From Neolewinella antarctica (lineage in GTDB: Bacteria; Bacteroidota; Bacteroidia; Chitinophagales; Saprospiraceae): a stretch of 64,000 nt of DNA. A program made the translations under genes and the position numbers. Shown here in pieces: positions 44,427 through 53,545 of the stretch (its first letter is position 1; the number at the start of each line of letters is the position of its first letter). The stretch lies in the NCBI RefSeq assembly GCF_011927835.1, contig NZ_JAATJH010000002.1, positions 761,915 through 825,914 of the forward strand, given 5' to 3'. Below the pieces are notes generated by a model. That model saw only the letters and a program-made list of their open reading frames with translations. It was not told the DNA's origin and ran no database searches.

Positions 44427-45698
44427 ATGAACGTTCTCCTCCTCGGCGCCGGCGGCCGCGAACACGCCCTGGCTTGGCGCTTGTCCGAAAGCCCCCTTTG
44501 TCACCGACTTTTCATTGCTCCCGGCAACGCCGGCACGGTGCAGTACGGCGTGAACCTGGCGGTGGATCCGAACAATTTCGGGGCGGTGAAATTGGCTGTT
44601 TTGGACAACAACATTAGCCTGGTCGTCTGCGGTCCGGAGGAGCCGCTCGTGCGCGGTATTCAGGACTTCTTTAAGCGGGACGAGGCGCTGTCGCGGGTGC
44701 GGTTTTTAGGACCGAGCGCCGCCGCCGCCCAACTGGAAGGAAGCAAGGCTTACGCTAAAGTTTTCATGCAAGAATTTGGTATCCCTACCGCCGGTTACCG
44801 GGCTTTTACCGGGGAAACCCTACAAGCTGGGTTGGAGTACCTCGACGGCTCCGCCACCCCAATCGTCCTGAAAGCAGATGGTCTGGCGGCCGGCAAAGGC
44901 GTCGTAATCCTCGACGACCGGGAGGAAGCAAAAACGGAACTCAAAGCCATGCTCGACGGTAAGTTCGGCGCGGCGGGCAGCGAAGTCGTCATCGAAGATT
45001 TTCTGGACGGCATCGAGTTCTCCGTCTTCGTGCTGACGGATGGTAAAGACTTTATTACGCTCCCCGTTGCCAAAGACTACAAACGCAGCGGGGTAGGGGA
45101 CACCGGCCCCAATACCGGCGGCATGGGCTCCGTCAGCCACCCACCATTCGTGGACGCCGACATGGTCGCCAAAGTCGAACAGCGCGTGATCCGCCCGACG
45201 CTGGCGGGTATTCAGGCGAGAAACCTAGACTACAAAGGTTTCATCTTCATCGGCCTTATTTCCGTAGCGGGGGAGCCCTACGTAATTGAATACAACTGCC
45301 GGATGGGTGATCCGGAAACGCAGTCCGTCATGGCCCGACTCGAGTCGGATTTCATGCAGCTCTGTTTGCAAGCCACGGACAGTGAAGTTTATGGCTCCAC
45401 GGTTAAGATTAAGGACGAGCAGGTCGCTACCGTCGTGTTGGTTTCGGGTGGTTACCCCGGGGCTTACGAAAAAGGCAAGGTCATTACGGGCCTGGAAGAT
45501 GTTGAGGATAGCTTGGTGTTTCACGCGGGGACGACGACGAACGATGCGGGTGAGACTATTACTAATGGCGGCCGGGTGCTGGCCGTGACGAGTTACGGGG
45601 AGACTTTTCAGGAAGCACTGGAAAAGAGCTACGATAATGCACGGAAAATAAAGTTCGAGGGGGTCCAGTTTCGGGAAGACATTGGTTTTGATTTGTAG
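44427..45698 (+). CDS. purD: phosphoribosylamine--glycine ligase (GAR synthetase)
   Basis: Second step of purine synthesis: joins phosphoribosylamine and glycine with ATP. The 423-residue length is normal. Seen: N-terminal MNVLLLGAGGREHALAW, the VCGPEEPLVRGI segment, the ATP-grasp core with KADGLAAGKGVVI and EFLDGIEFSVF-like EDFLDGIEFSVFV, the AKDYKRSGVGDTGPNTGGMGSVSHPP loop, and the EYNCRMGDPETQ metal site. It appears to be a single gene here, with other pur genes elsewhere. A part-match of the 16-mer repeat (TCGCGGGTGC) lies near 44690. Confidence 0.97.
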   Translation: MNVLLLGAGGREHALAWRLSESPLCHRLFIAPGNAGTVQYGVNLAVDPNNFGAVKLAVLDNNISLVVCGPEEPLVRGIQDFFKRDEALSRVRFLGPSAAAAQLEGSKAYAKVFMQEFGIPTAGYRAFTGETLQAGLEYLDGSATPIVLKADGLAAGKGVVILDDREEAKTELKAMLDGKFGAAGSEVVIEDFLDGIEFSVFVLTDGKDFITLPVAKDYKRSGVGDTGPNTGGMGSVSHPPFVDADMVAKVEQRVIRPTLAGIQARNLDYKGFIFIGLISVAGEPYVIEYNCRMGDPETQSVMARLESDFMQLCLQATDSEVYGSTVKIKDEQVATVVLVSGGYPGAYEKGKVITGLEDVEDSLVFHAGTTTNDAGETITNGGRVLAVTSYGETFQEALEKSYDNARKIKFEGVQFREDIGFDL

Positions 45699-45739
45699 CC
45701 ACCGGCCCGGTGCCAAACCGTCAGTCGCCGGACGAATTT

Positions 45740-45804
45740 CCGCATGGGCTTCACCGGGTAAGTCTTAACACTTAACTTCCCGTTACTGAAGTTGCCCCAT
45801 GCGG
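45740..45804 (+). promoter_or_regulatory. 9-bp stem enclosing the start codon of the PUL regulator, with a five-codon leader frame
   Basis: CCGCATGGG at 45740-45748 pairs perfectly with CCCATGCGG at 45796-45804; the ATG of the regulator (45799-45801) is in the second arm. The first arm contains its own ATG (45744), opening a frame of five codons (MGFTG) that ends at 45761. Confidence 0.45.
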
Positions 45805-48612
45805 ATCCTCCTTTTCTTCACCTTCGTGTTTGCCAGCCTCGGTCTGGCGGCCCAGGCTCAGCCACCTACGCGGACTTTTTCACCCGACGTATATCAAGGC
45901 GGTTCACAGAACTGGTCGATCAGCCAGGGCGAGCGAGGCTTCATCTACGTAGCCAATAACCGGGGTTTGCTGGAGTTCGACGGAGAACGGTGGAGCTTGT
46001 ACGCGTCACCGAATGGCAGCATCCTCCGGTCGGTAAAGGTGATCGGGGACCGGGTCTACGTCGGTAGCTACCAGGAGTTCGGGTATTACGTCCTGCCCAC
46101 CGAATCCAATTCCCGCGACGCCCCGGCTAGCAACGAACCCGCTTACGTGAGTCTGTCTGCCCCCGTAGCCGATCAACTCAGCGGGGATGAGCAGTACTGG
46201 AAGATCGAGGCTTTTGGCGAGCTCGTGCTTTTCCAGTCCCTGAATGAATACTGGCTATATAACCCTACGGATGGGCAACTGAAGCCCTTCTCGGCAAACA
46301 ACGGCCTGACCAGGTTATTCGTGGTTGACAACGCGATCTACTTCACCGATGGGGACCATAATCTCTTTCGCGTCAGTGGGCAAGCAAACACCACGCCGCT
46401 CACGGCGGGCGGGGATCAGTACCCGCTGGTTTATCTCTGGAAAGAACGGGGGCATTTGTTCGCACAGACGGCCGATCACGGAACGGTAGAACTGGTCGGT
46501 GAGCAGTGGGAAAAACGTGCGCGTTACCCCTTTCTCCGAGGCCACCAAATTTATAGCGCCACGGAGCTCAGGAACGGGGGCGTAGCGTTCGGGACGATCT
46601 CCGACGGTCTCTACGTAACGGACCGCGACGGCCGGCTCGTGAATCAACTCGACCGGGTCGACGGACTGGCAAACAACACCGTGCTCTCCCTTTTCGAAGA
46701 CAACCAGCACAACCTTTGGGTAGGAACGGATAATGGGATCAGCTGCGTTAACTTACAATCACCCGTGAAGAAATACACGGACCAAACGGGCAGGATCGGC
46801 ACGGTCTATGCGGCAACCAAGCATCGTGGCCGACTTTATCTGGGGACTAACCAGGGCTTATTCATCCAGGACGATAATGGAGCGTCTCCGCCACAAATCG
46901 TGAACGGGACGCGGGCGCAGGTATGGGCACTTTTCGTGCATCACGGTACGCTCTTCTGTGGGCACGACCGGGGGACTTACGTGATAGACGGTGAAGACGC
47001 GAGATTGGTATCACCGGGTAGCGGCACCTGGAATTTCGTATCCATCCCAGGGCGGCCGGATTTACTTTTACAAGGGACTTATAATGGCCTGGCTGTACTG
47101 CGGAAGTCAGGGAATACTTGGGCGCTGCGCAATACCGTCGAAGGCTTCAACTATTCCGCGCGGTTTCTGACGACCCACGGCGAGCGGGAGGCTTACGTGA
47201 GCCACGAATACCGGGGCGTCTACGGATTGCGCTTGGATGCGGATTACCGGCGGGTGGTCGAGGAACGGCTCTACGGTACGCCGGCTAAGGAAAACAACGC
47301 TGGGCTAGTAGATTATTCCGGGCGGATCTACTATTATTCGGGGGCGGGCATTTATGCGTTGAAAAACTTTGAAGCGGGTTTTGCGCGGTCGCGGGTGCTG
47401 AGTGATTTGTTTGACCCGGCGGAATACACGTCGGGCAGAATGACGGTAGATGACCGGCGGCTATGGTTTTTTACGAATAGAGGGGTAAGTTTTTTGCATC
47501 CCGACGTGCTGGGTAACGGCCTGAAACGAAGCAGCATCCCAATCGCGGGTGAGCTCATCGATGCCAAACTAGGCTACGAAAATATCTATAACCTGGGTGG
47601 AGATACCCTGCTGATCGGGACGGCGGACGGTTATCTATCGTTGGCGCTTGCTTCCATACCCCTCCACCAACACCGGCTGCACTTACGTAACGTAAGCGCT
47701 TTACCTGCCGGGGAAGAAGCGAAGGACCTGGCGTTGGACGACGAACCGAACCTGCGCCACGGAGCGCATAATTTACGGTTCGAGGTGGCCGCCCCGGTGT
47801 ACGATAAATACTTCACGCCCGTATATCAGTACAGGTTGCTGGGTCAATCGGCGGAATGGTCGGCCTTAAGCCCGTCGGCTACGGCAAACTTTTCGGAACT
47901 GCCGGCGGGGCGATACGTCTTTGAAGCTAGGTCTTTACTTGGTCGACGCGCTTCGGAGAACACGGTTCGGTATGCTTTCTCGGTGCGCCCGGCCTGGTAC
48001 GCTACTTGGTGGGCGCTTTGCATCTACGCCAGCGCCCTGCTCCTCCTCATTTACTTGTTCCACCGAAATAATCGCCAATACTACGAACGCAAAGCAGCGC
48101 TGTTGGAGAAGGAGAACCAGCGTAAAATCCTGGTTCAACAAAGGGAAGCCGAACTGGAATTGACCCGGCTCAACAATGAACGATTGCGGGAAGACGTCGC
48201 GGGAAAATCACGGGAGATGGCGCAGTCAACGATGAGCCTCGTCAAAAAAAATGAATTGCTTCAACGGATCAAAGACGAACTGAAGGCTAAACGACCCGCC
48301 GAAAATAACGTCGCCAAAGTGCTGCAAACGATCGAAGACAACATCGACGAAGCCGAAACTTGGAACGTTTTCAAGCACGCCTTCGAAAACGCCGATCAGG
48401 ACTTTTTCAAGAAAGTTAAAGAACGCCATCCTTCTCTGACGCCGAGCGACCTCAAAGTCTGTGCCTACCTGCGTCTAAACCTAAGTACTAAAGAGATCGC
48501 TTCGATGCTCAACATCTCCCCCCGCAGCGCGGAGGTCAAACGCTACCGACTCCGTAAGAAGCTCGAACTCACGCGGGATGATGGCCTGGCGGACTACATC
48601 ATTTCCCTCTAG
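45799..48612 (+). CDS. membrane-spanning propeller/Y_Y_Y/LuxR-HTH regulator
   Basis: A 937-residue one-component regulator. A signal peptide (ILLFFTFVFASLGLAAQA) leads to a periplasmic region of about 650 residues with beta-propeller repeats (GFIYVANNRGLLEFDGERW, NLWVGTDNGISCVN and LYLGTNQGLFIQDD). A Y_Y_Y-like beta-sandwich follows (FTPVYQYRLLGQSAEWSAL), then a membrane helix at about 732-752, a coiled coil at about 755-820, and a C-terminal LuxR-type HTH from about 880 (LTPSDLKVCAYLRLNLSTKEIASMLNI). It differs from hybrid two-component sensors in lacking kinase and receiver domains. It sits just upstream of the SusC gene in the same direction and is the natural regulator of this PUL, sensing product in the periplasm; that is inference. 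A 16-mer repeat lies in the propeller at 47383-47398. Confidence 0.85.
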   Translation: MRILLFFTFVFASLGLAAQAQPPTRTFSPDVYQGGSQNWSISQGERGFIYVANNRGLLEFDGERWSLYASPNGSILRSVKVIGDRVYVGSYQEFGYYVLPTESNSRDAPASNEPAYVSLSAPVADQLSGDEQYWKIEAFGELVLFQSLNEYWLYNPTDGQLKPFSANNGLTRLFVVDNAIYFTDGDHNLFRVSGQANTTPLTAGGDQYPLVYLWKERGHLFAQTADHGTVELVGEQWEKRARYPFLRGHQIYSATELRNGGVAFGTISDGLYVTDRDGRLVNQLDRVDGLANNTVLSLFEDNQHNLWVGTDNGISCVNLQSPVKKYTDQTGRIGTVYAATKHRGRLYLGTNQGLFIQDDNGASPPQIVNGTRAQVWALFVHHGTLFCGHDRGTYVIDGEDARLVSPGSGTWNFVSIPGRPDLLLQGTYNGLAVLRKSGNTWALRNTVEGFNYSARFLTTHGEREAYVSHEYRGVYGLRLDADYRRVVEERLYGTPAKENNAGLVDYSGRIYYYSGAGIYALKNFEAGFARSRVLSDLFDPAEYTSGRMTVDDRRLWFFTNRGVSFLHPDVLGNGLKRSSIPIAGELIDAKLGYENIYNLGGDTLLIGTADGYLSLALASIPLHQHRLHLRNVSALPAGEEAKDLALDDEPNLRHGAHNLRFEVAAPVYDKYFTPVYQYRLLGQSAEWSALSPSATANFSELPAGRYVFEARSLLGRRASENTVRYAFSVRPAWYATWWALCIYASALLLLIYLFHRNNRQYYERKAALLEKENQRKILVQQREAELELTRLNNERLREDVAGKSREMAQSTMSLVKKNELLQRIKDELKAKRPAENNVAKVLQTIEDNIDEAETWNVFKHAFENADQDFFKKVKERHPSLTPSDLKVCAYLRLNLSTKEIASMLNISPRSAEVKRYRLRKKLELTRDDGLADYIISL
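47383..47398 (+). repeat. GC-rich 16-mer (family 1), exact copy inside the regulator gene
   Basis: Exact GCGCGGTCGCGGGTGC, read in frame as ARSRV within a propeller loop (GFARSRVLSD). Confidence 0.75.
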
Positions 48613-48674
48613 CTCGGATAAAACACCCCAACATTACCCCTACAGTACTTCCGAGCCTAACGAACCCGGGGTGT

Positions 48675-48743
48675 TTGGTTGCGCAACCGATTGTCGCAAA
48701 CACTAGCTTTTGAGCCGAATCCGGCGCAATTGGTAACCGATTG
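48675..48743. promoter_or_regulatory. paired palindromic operator-like sites upstream of susC
   Basis: Site 1, TTGGTTGCGCAACCGATTG at 48675-48693, contains the palindrome GGTTGCGCAACC. It is nested in GTGTTTG...CAAACAC (48671-48703). Site 2, AATTGGTAACCGATTG at 48728-48743, repeats the TTGGT...ACCGATTG frame with a shorter centre. They lie 50-115 bases before the -7 element of susC. Confidence 0.5.
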
Positions 48744-48789
48744 AGTTTTTGTAGGGGTGCCAAATACCGACGCTTGCGACACCGGCTGC

Positions 48790-48797
48790 TACTTTTG
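48790..48797 (+). promoter_or_regulatory. candidate -7 element for the sus operon
   Basis: TACTTTTG, matching TAnnTTTG, 81 bases before the susC start. The expected -33 TTTG is not clear, consistent with an activator-dependent promoter. Confidence 0.45.
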
Positions 48798-48878
48798 AGG
48801 CAGGCAAAAAAGGGCGATTTCCCTTTACCCGAAACGTGGTGATCAATCCGCCTTTCCGCTAGTAACTTAAAGTCAGCC

Positions 48879-51800
48879 ATGCGTTCTAAACTTCTACTTT
48901 GTGCCCTCTTACTGGGCTGCTTCGGTCTCCACGCTCAGGAGGGCGTTGCTGTTTCAGGAACCGTCACGGACGCCACTTCCGGCGAGTCGTTGATCGGTGC
49001 CAGCGTGATCGTCGTTACCGGTGCCGACGGCACGGGCGGCGTTACGGGGACGGTTACCGACATCGACGGTGGCTACACGCTGAACAACGTTCCGTTGAAC
49101 GCCACGCTCCGTTTTACCTATACGGGTTTTGCGCCTACGGAAGAGGTAGTGACCGCTGCGGGTATAATTGACGTTGCCATGGGCATGGACGCCCAGGCGC
49201 TCGACGAAGTCGTCGTGATCGGCTACGGCACCCAGGTGAAGCGTAACGTGACCGGCTCCGTCTCTACGGTAGACGCCGAAACGATTGATGAGCTCAAACC
49301 CCAAAAGATCGAGCAAGCTCTCCAGGGCACGGTGGCCGGCGTCAACGTCACTACGCAGTCCGGTTCGCCGGGCGCGGGTCTCAACATCCGGATTCGGGGT
49401 ATCTCGACGAATGGCCAGAACGCGCCGCTCGTCATTATCGACGGTTACCAGGGTGACCTGAGCACGATTAACCCGCAGGACGTGGCGACCATTACGGTAC
49501 TAAAGGATGCGCAAGCGGCCGTCTACGGAACGATCGGAGCGAACGGCGTCATTCTCATTACTACCAAAACGGGCAAGAAGAACTCACCCACCAGCTTTAG
49601 CTACAATACGTATTACGGTACGCAATCCACTAGCCGCAAACTAAACTTGCTCAACGCAACGGAGTACGGTCTGCTACTCAACGAGAGCTACGCCGCCGGC
49701 GGTCAGGCGCTGCCTTTCCCCGATGCTTCCCAACTCGGCGTCGGCACGGACTGGCAGGATGAGGTCTTCGAAACCGCACCGATCGTAAGCCACGATTTCA
49801 CGGCTTCCGGCGGTAGTGACCGGGTGACTTACTCCGTCGGTGCTTCTTACCTCAACCAGGATGGTATCGTTGGTGGTGACAAGGCCGGCTTTCGCCGCGC
49901 GACGGGTCGCCTTTCCCTCGGCGTCGACCTGACGGACAAGTTGAAGTTGACCACCAACGCAATTTACACGTACATCGACCGCGATGCTTTGCAGGAAAAC
50001 GGATTGGGCGCGGTACTCTTTAACGGGCTGAACGCCCCGCCGACGCTTCCCGTCCGGCGCGCCGACGGTGAGTTTAGTCTGATCCCCAACACCGCCGGCT
50101 TCGGCAACGAAGTCATCAACCCCGCCGCGCAAATTGCCAATACTTTCAACGATTATGACCTGAACAAGATCAACGGTATCGTCGGCCTCGATTACAATGT
50201 GATTGAGGGTTTAGTCCTGACCGGTCGGGTTGGTTTCAACACCTCCAACAGCGAGGGGCGGACCTTCAATAAGCAGATTAATTACGGCGGTAAAGTCTTC
50301 GACATTCAGCGGAGCAGCGTTAACCAGAACGCGATCAACGATAATAATTACACCTTCGATCTTTTCGGTACTTACGAGCGGACGTTCGCCGACGCGCACC
50401 ACCTGACCGGGACCGTTGGAACGACCTTGTTTCGGGAGCTTGGCAACGGTCTGTTTGCCACTGGTTTTGACGTGCCGAATAACGATTTCGAATTCGCGGA
50501 CATCTCACTGGCGACCGGTACGTCACCGGAGGGCGCGCGGGACGTTAGTTCTTACAGCTACGACGAGCGGCGCTTATCCTACTTCGGGCGGGTACAGTAC
50601 GACTACCTTAGCCGCTACTTCGTCACCGCCATGTTGCGCCGGGATGCTTCGACCAAGTTCGGCCCGGAAAACCGCTCCGCACTTTTCCCTTCCGCCACCG
50701 CCGGCTGGATTGCCTCCGACGAATCTTTTTTCGGGGACGAAGGACTGGTCGACCTCTTGAAATTCCGGGTCAGCTACGGTATTCTTGGTAATGATCAGAT
50801 TGTTAACAATGGTTTTATCGGTAGCCTAAGTGGTGAGGCTACGTACGTAATTAATGGTTTACTGGTCAACGGTACTGCCATTGGAACCTTGCCGAATCCT
50901 TCCCTTCAGTGGGAAGAGGCGAAGAAATTCAATGCCGGATTCGACCTCGCGCTGCTTGACTATCGGCTCAACTTTACGGTCGACTACTTCATCAACACAC
51001 GTGATGAATTGCTGATCTCCAACATCCCCGTTTCCGGTATAGTGGGAACCGCCGCCCCCGGTGCTGGATCACCAACCGTCAATGCTGGTTCAGTGCGGAA
51101 TAAAGGATTGGAACTAGCCATTAATTACCAACAGCGGTTCAATAGCGATCTAAAGCTTAATGTATCGGTTAACATGACGACACTTGATAACGAAGTCCTG
51201 GCCGTAAATAATGGAACGGGCTTTATTGAGGGTGGTGCTTTTGGGGTAGGGCAGGATCTATCTCCCTCACGCATGGAAGCCGGACAACCAATTGGATATT
51301 TTCTTGGCTACCAAACGGCCGGAATTTTTCAGAATGAAAGTGAGATCGAGGCACACGCATCACAATTAGAAGTAAGGCCGCAACCAGGAGATTTACGCTT
51401 CGTAGATACGAATGGAGATGGTGTAGTCGATGAGAGTGATCGCGTTAATATTGGTGACCCGATTGCGGATTACACCTTTGGTGGTAACGTGCGGGTGGAC
51501 TTTAAAGGCTTTGATTTCTCCGCCTATGCTTTTGCTTCCGTCGGTGGTGACATCGTGCGGAATTACGAGCGCGCACTGCCCAACGTCAACCGGTCAGATT
51601 ATTTCCTCGGCCGCTGGACGGGAGCGGGAACGAGTACGGAAATTCCCCGCGCGACAACCGCTGCCACCTCAAACAACGTTTTTTCTGATTTTTTCGTCGA
51701 GGACGCCTCCTTCTTACGCCTACAGAACGTCCAACTGGGCTACACGATGCCCTTCCGTAAGACGGCCGCTCGCCCATCCTCCCTCCGCATCTACGTCAGC

Positions 51801-51941
51801 GGCCAAAACCTATTGACCTTTACGAATTACCAGGGATTTGACCCTGGGGCATCCAGTGGCGACCCGATCGGTGGTGGCATTGACTCTGGATTTTACCCCG
51901 TAGCCCGCACCATACTATTTGGTGCCAACCTTAGCCTCTAA
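48879..51941 (+). CDS. susC: SusC/RagA-type TonB-dependent outer-membrane transporter
   Basis: A 1020-residue beta-barrel importer for oligosaccharides. Signal peptide to about residue 20 (LLLCALLLGCFGLHAQ). A carboxypeptidase regulatory-like domain (about 23-105, SGTVTDATSGESLIGASVIV) is followed by the linker ALDEVVVIGYGTQVKRNVTG, the plug (about 125-230, with LQGTVAGVNVTTQSGSPGAG and ATITVLKDAQAAVYGTIGANGVILITT), and a barrel ending in a short TRTILFGANLSL. The DEVVVIGYG hallmark is specific to SusC-like proteins. It is followed by SusD after 62 bases. Together they form the lidded import complex of the PUL. Start fixed by the signal peptide. Confidence 0.95.
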   Translation: MRSKLLLCALLLGCFGLHAQEGVAVSGTVTDATSGESLIGASVIVVTGADGTGGVTGTVTDIDGGYTLNNVPLNATLRFTYTGFAPTEEVVTAAGIIDVAMGMDAQALDEVVVIGYGTQVKRNVTGSVSTVDAETIDELKPQKIEQALQGTVAGVNVTTQSGSPGAGLNIRIRGISTNGQNAPLVIIDGYQGDLSTINPQDVATITVLKDAQAAVYGTIGANGVILITTKTGKKNSPTSFSYNTYYGTQSTSRKLNLLNATEYGLLLNESYAAGGQALPFPDASQLGVGTDWQDEVFETAPIVSHDFTASGGSDRVTYSVGASYLNQDGIVGGDKAGFRRATGRLSLGVDLTDKLKLTTNAIYTYIDRDALQENGLGAVLFNGLNAPPTLPVRRADGEFSLIPNTAGFGNEVINPAAQIANTFNDYDLNKINGIVGLDYNVIEGLVLTGRVGFNTSNSEGRTFNKQINYGGKVFDIQRSSVNQNAINDNNYTFDLFGTYERTFADAHHLTGTVGTTLFRELGNGLFATGFDVPNNDFEFADISLATGTSPEGARDVSSYSYDERRLSYFGRVQYDYLSRYFVTAMLRRDASTKFGPENRSALFPSATAGWIASDESFFGDEGLVDLLKFRVSYGILGNDQIVNNGFIGSLSGEATYVINGLLVNGTAIGTLPNPSLQWEEAKKFNAGFDLALLDYRLNFTVDYFINTRDELLISNIPVSGIVGTAAPGAGSPTVNAGSVRNKGLELAINYQQRFNSDLKLNVSVNMTTLDNEVLAVNNGTGFIEGGAFGVGQDLSPSRMEAGQPIGYFLGYQTAGIFQNESEIEAHASQLEVRPQPGDLRFVDTNGDGVVDESDRVNIGDPIADYTFGGNVRVDFKGFDFSAYAFASVGGDIVRNYERALPNVNRSDYFLGRWTGAGTSTEIPRATTAATSNNVFSDFFVEDASFLRLQNVQLGYTMPFRKTAARPSSLRIYVSGQNLLTFTNYQGFDPGASSGDPIGGGIDSGFYPVARTILFGANLSL

Positions 51942-52003
51942 ACGAGCAAAGCGAGTTCAATCCCATCCGATCAAGTTCAGTTTCGATACAAACTATCACG
52001 CAA

Positions 52004-53473
52004 ATGAAATCCAAGGTACTTTCTCTTACGCTACTCTTATTCTTTGTTGTTACTGCCTGTGACGATGACTTCGTCGAGCGCACGCCCGTCTACGCCATTG
52101 ATTCAGAAAATTACTTTAATGCGGAAGCAGATTATAACAATGCGCTGATTGCGGCTTATGACTTACTACAAGCGAGCTACCTCAACGTGATGCTCGGTGA
52201 GATCGCTTCCGACAATACCCTGGCCGGGGGCGAAACCGCTACGGATGCGCCCGGTATCCAGCAGATTGACGACATGATTCACACGCCGGTGAACGGACAG
52301 CTTAAAAATATCTGGGACTGGATGTTCGCTGGAGTGCAGCGGGCAACTTTCATCATTGAATTTCAGGATAAAACGGAATTTGAAGGACGAGCGCAGATCG
52401 TTGCCGAAGCGCGTTTTCTGCGGGCTTACTATAATTTCGAACTGACGAAGTGGTTCGGCCCCATTCCACTGAAGAGTGACGCACGTTTTGCGCTGGGTGA
52501 TGAAAGTAGTATCCCCAGGGCGACGGTTAGCGAGGTTTACGACGCTATCGAATCCGACCTGACGCTGGCCATTGCGGACCTAGCGGTGGACGCCCCCGCC
52601 ATCGGGCGGGTGAGCCGGGACGCGGCGCTCGCGCTGCTGGGCAAAGCTCACCTCTACCAGAAAGAATACGCCCAGGCGGCTACCGCTCTTCTCGGGGTGA
52701 TTGACAGCGGCCGTTACCAGCTAGCGGATGACTACGCGAGTATCTGGGAGCTTACCGGCGAGAACGGTGTTGAAAGTGTTTTTGAAGTCCAGTACACGGA
52801 CGCCGAGGGTGCTACTTTTGACTGTTTTCAATGCAGTGAAGGAAATGTTGCCGTTGGTTTCAATGGTATTCGTAACCACACAGGGCCACTGTACGATAAT
52901 GGCTTCAGTTTTAACGTGCCGACCGAGGAGGCTTTCAATGCTTTTGAGCAGGGAGATAGCCGACAGGAGGTCAGTATTCTCGACATTGACGCGTGGGCTG
53001 CGGAGACGGGCGCTACGTTCGGCATCGGTAATGAGCATACGGGGTACTATAACCGCAAGTATATCGCCAGAAAAGGCGACGCGAACATCGGTGACCCGGT
53101 CTTGACCAACCCGAATAATTACCGGTCAATTAGATACGCTGATGTACTGCTAATGGCCGCCGAGGCATTCGCTTTTATGGAAATGAGCCAGGATGGAAAA
53201 GCTCGCGATTACCTCAACCAAGTCCGTCGCCGGGCTTTCGGAGATATGGACCATGACATCAGCGCCAGCGGTCCTGCATTACAGGATTTCATTTTACGGG
53301 AACGCCGGTTAGAGTTCGTAGGAGAGGGCCATCGCTTTTTCGATCTAGTTAGAACGGGTAGGGCCGCGGGTGCCATCGACGGATTTACGGCAGGGAAGCA
53401 CGAAGTATTTCCCGTTCCTTTTCAAGAGATTCAGTTTTCGAACGGTAACTGGGAGCAGAACCCCATGTACTAA
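52004..53473 (+). CDS. susD: SusD/RagB-type surface glycan-binding lipoprotein
   Basis: A 489-residue lipoprotein (lipobox VTAC, Cys19, followed by DDDF) that caps SusC. The helical TPR-like fold is seen in ARFLRAYYNFELTKWFGPIPL, LALLGKAHLYQKEYAQAATALL and the C-terminal RERRLEFVGEGHRFFDLVRTGRA, all family landmarks. The acidic run after the lipidated Cys resembles a Bacteroidota surface-export signal. Binding residues for the glucan cannot be picked from sequence. It is in the operon between SusC and the PKD lipoprotein. Confidence 0.95.
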   Translation: MKSKVLSLTLLLFFVVTACDDDFVERTPVYAIDSENYFNAEADYNNALIAAYDLLQASYLNVMLGEIASDNTLAGGETATDAPGIQQIDDMIHTPVNGQLKNIWDWMFAGVQRATFIIEFQDKTEFEGRAQIVAEARFLRAYYNFELTKWFGPIPLKSDARFALGDESSIPRATVSEVYDAIESDLTLAIADLAVDAPAIGRVSRDAALALLGKAHLYQKEYAQAATALLGVIDSGRYQLADDYASIWELTGENGVESVFEVQYTDAEGATFDCFQCSEGNVAVGFNGIRNHTGPLYDNGFSFNVPTEEAFNAFEQGDSRQEVSILDIDAWAAETGATFGIGNEHTGYYNRKYIARKGDANIGDPVLTNPNNYRSIRYADVLLMAAEAFAFMEMSQDGKARDYLNQVRRRAFGDMDHDISASGPALQDFILRERRLEFVGEGHRFFDLVRTGRAAGAIDGFTAGKHEVFPVPFQEIQFSNGNWEQNPMY

Positions 53474-53545
53474 CATAACCGTAGGTATTGGTGTGCAAAC
53501 ATACCGCATAGGTCTCCCGCCCTTCGCGCCACAATAAAATCAAAC

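Noticed and set aside
48599-48880. 93-codon minus-strand frame in the susC promoter region
   Set aside because: It covers the operator-like palindromes and promoter, has no family resemblance and overlaps susC; a chance frame.
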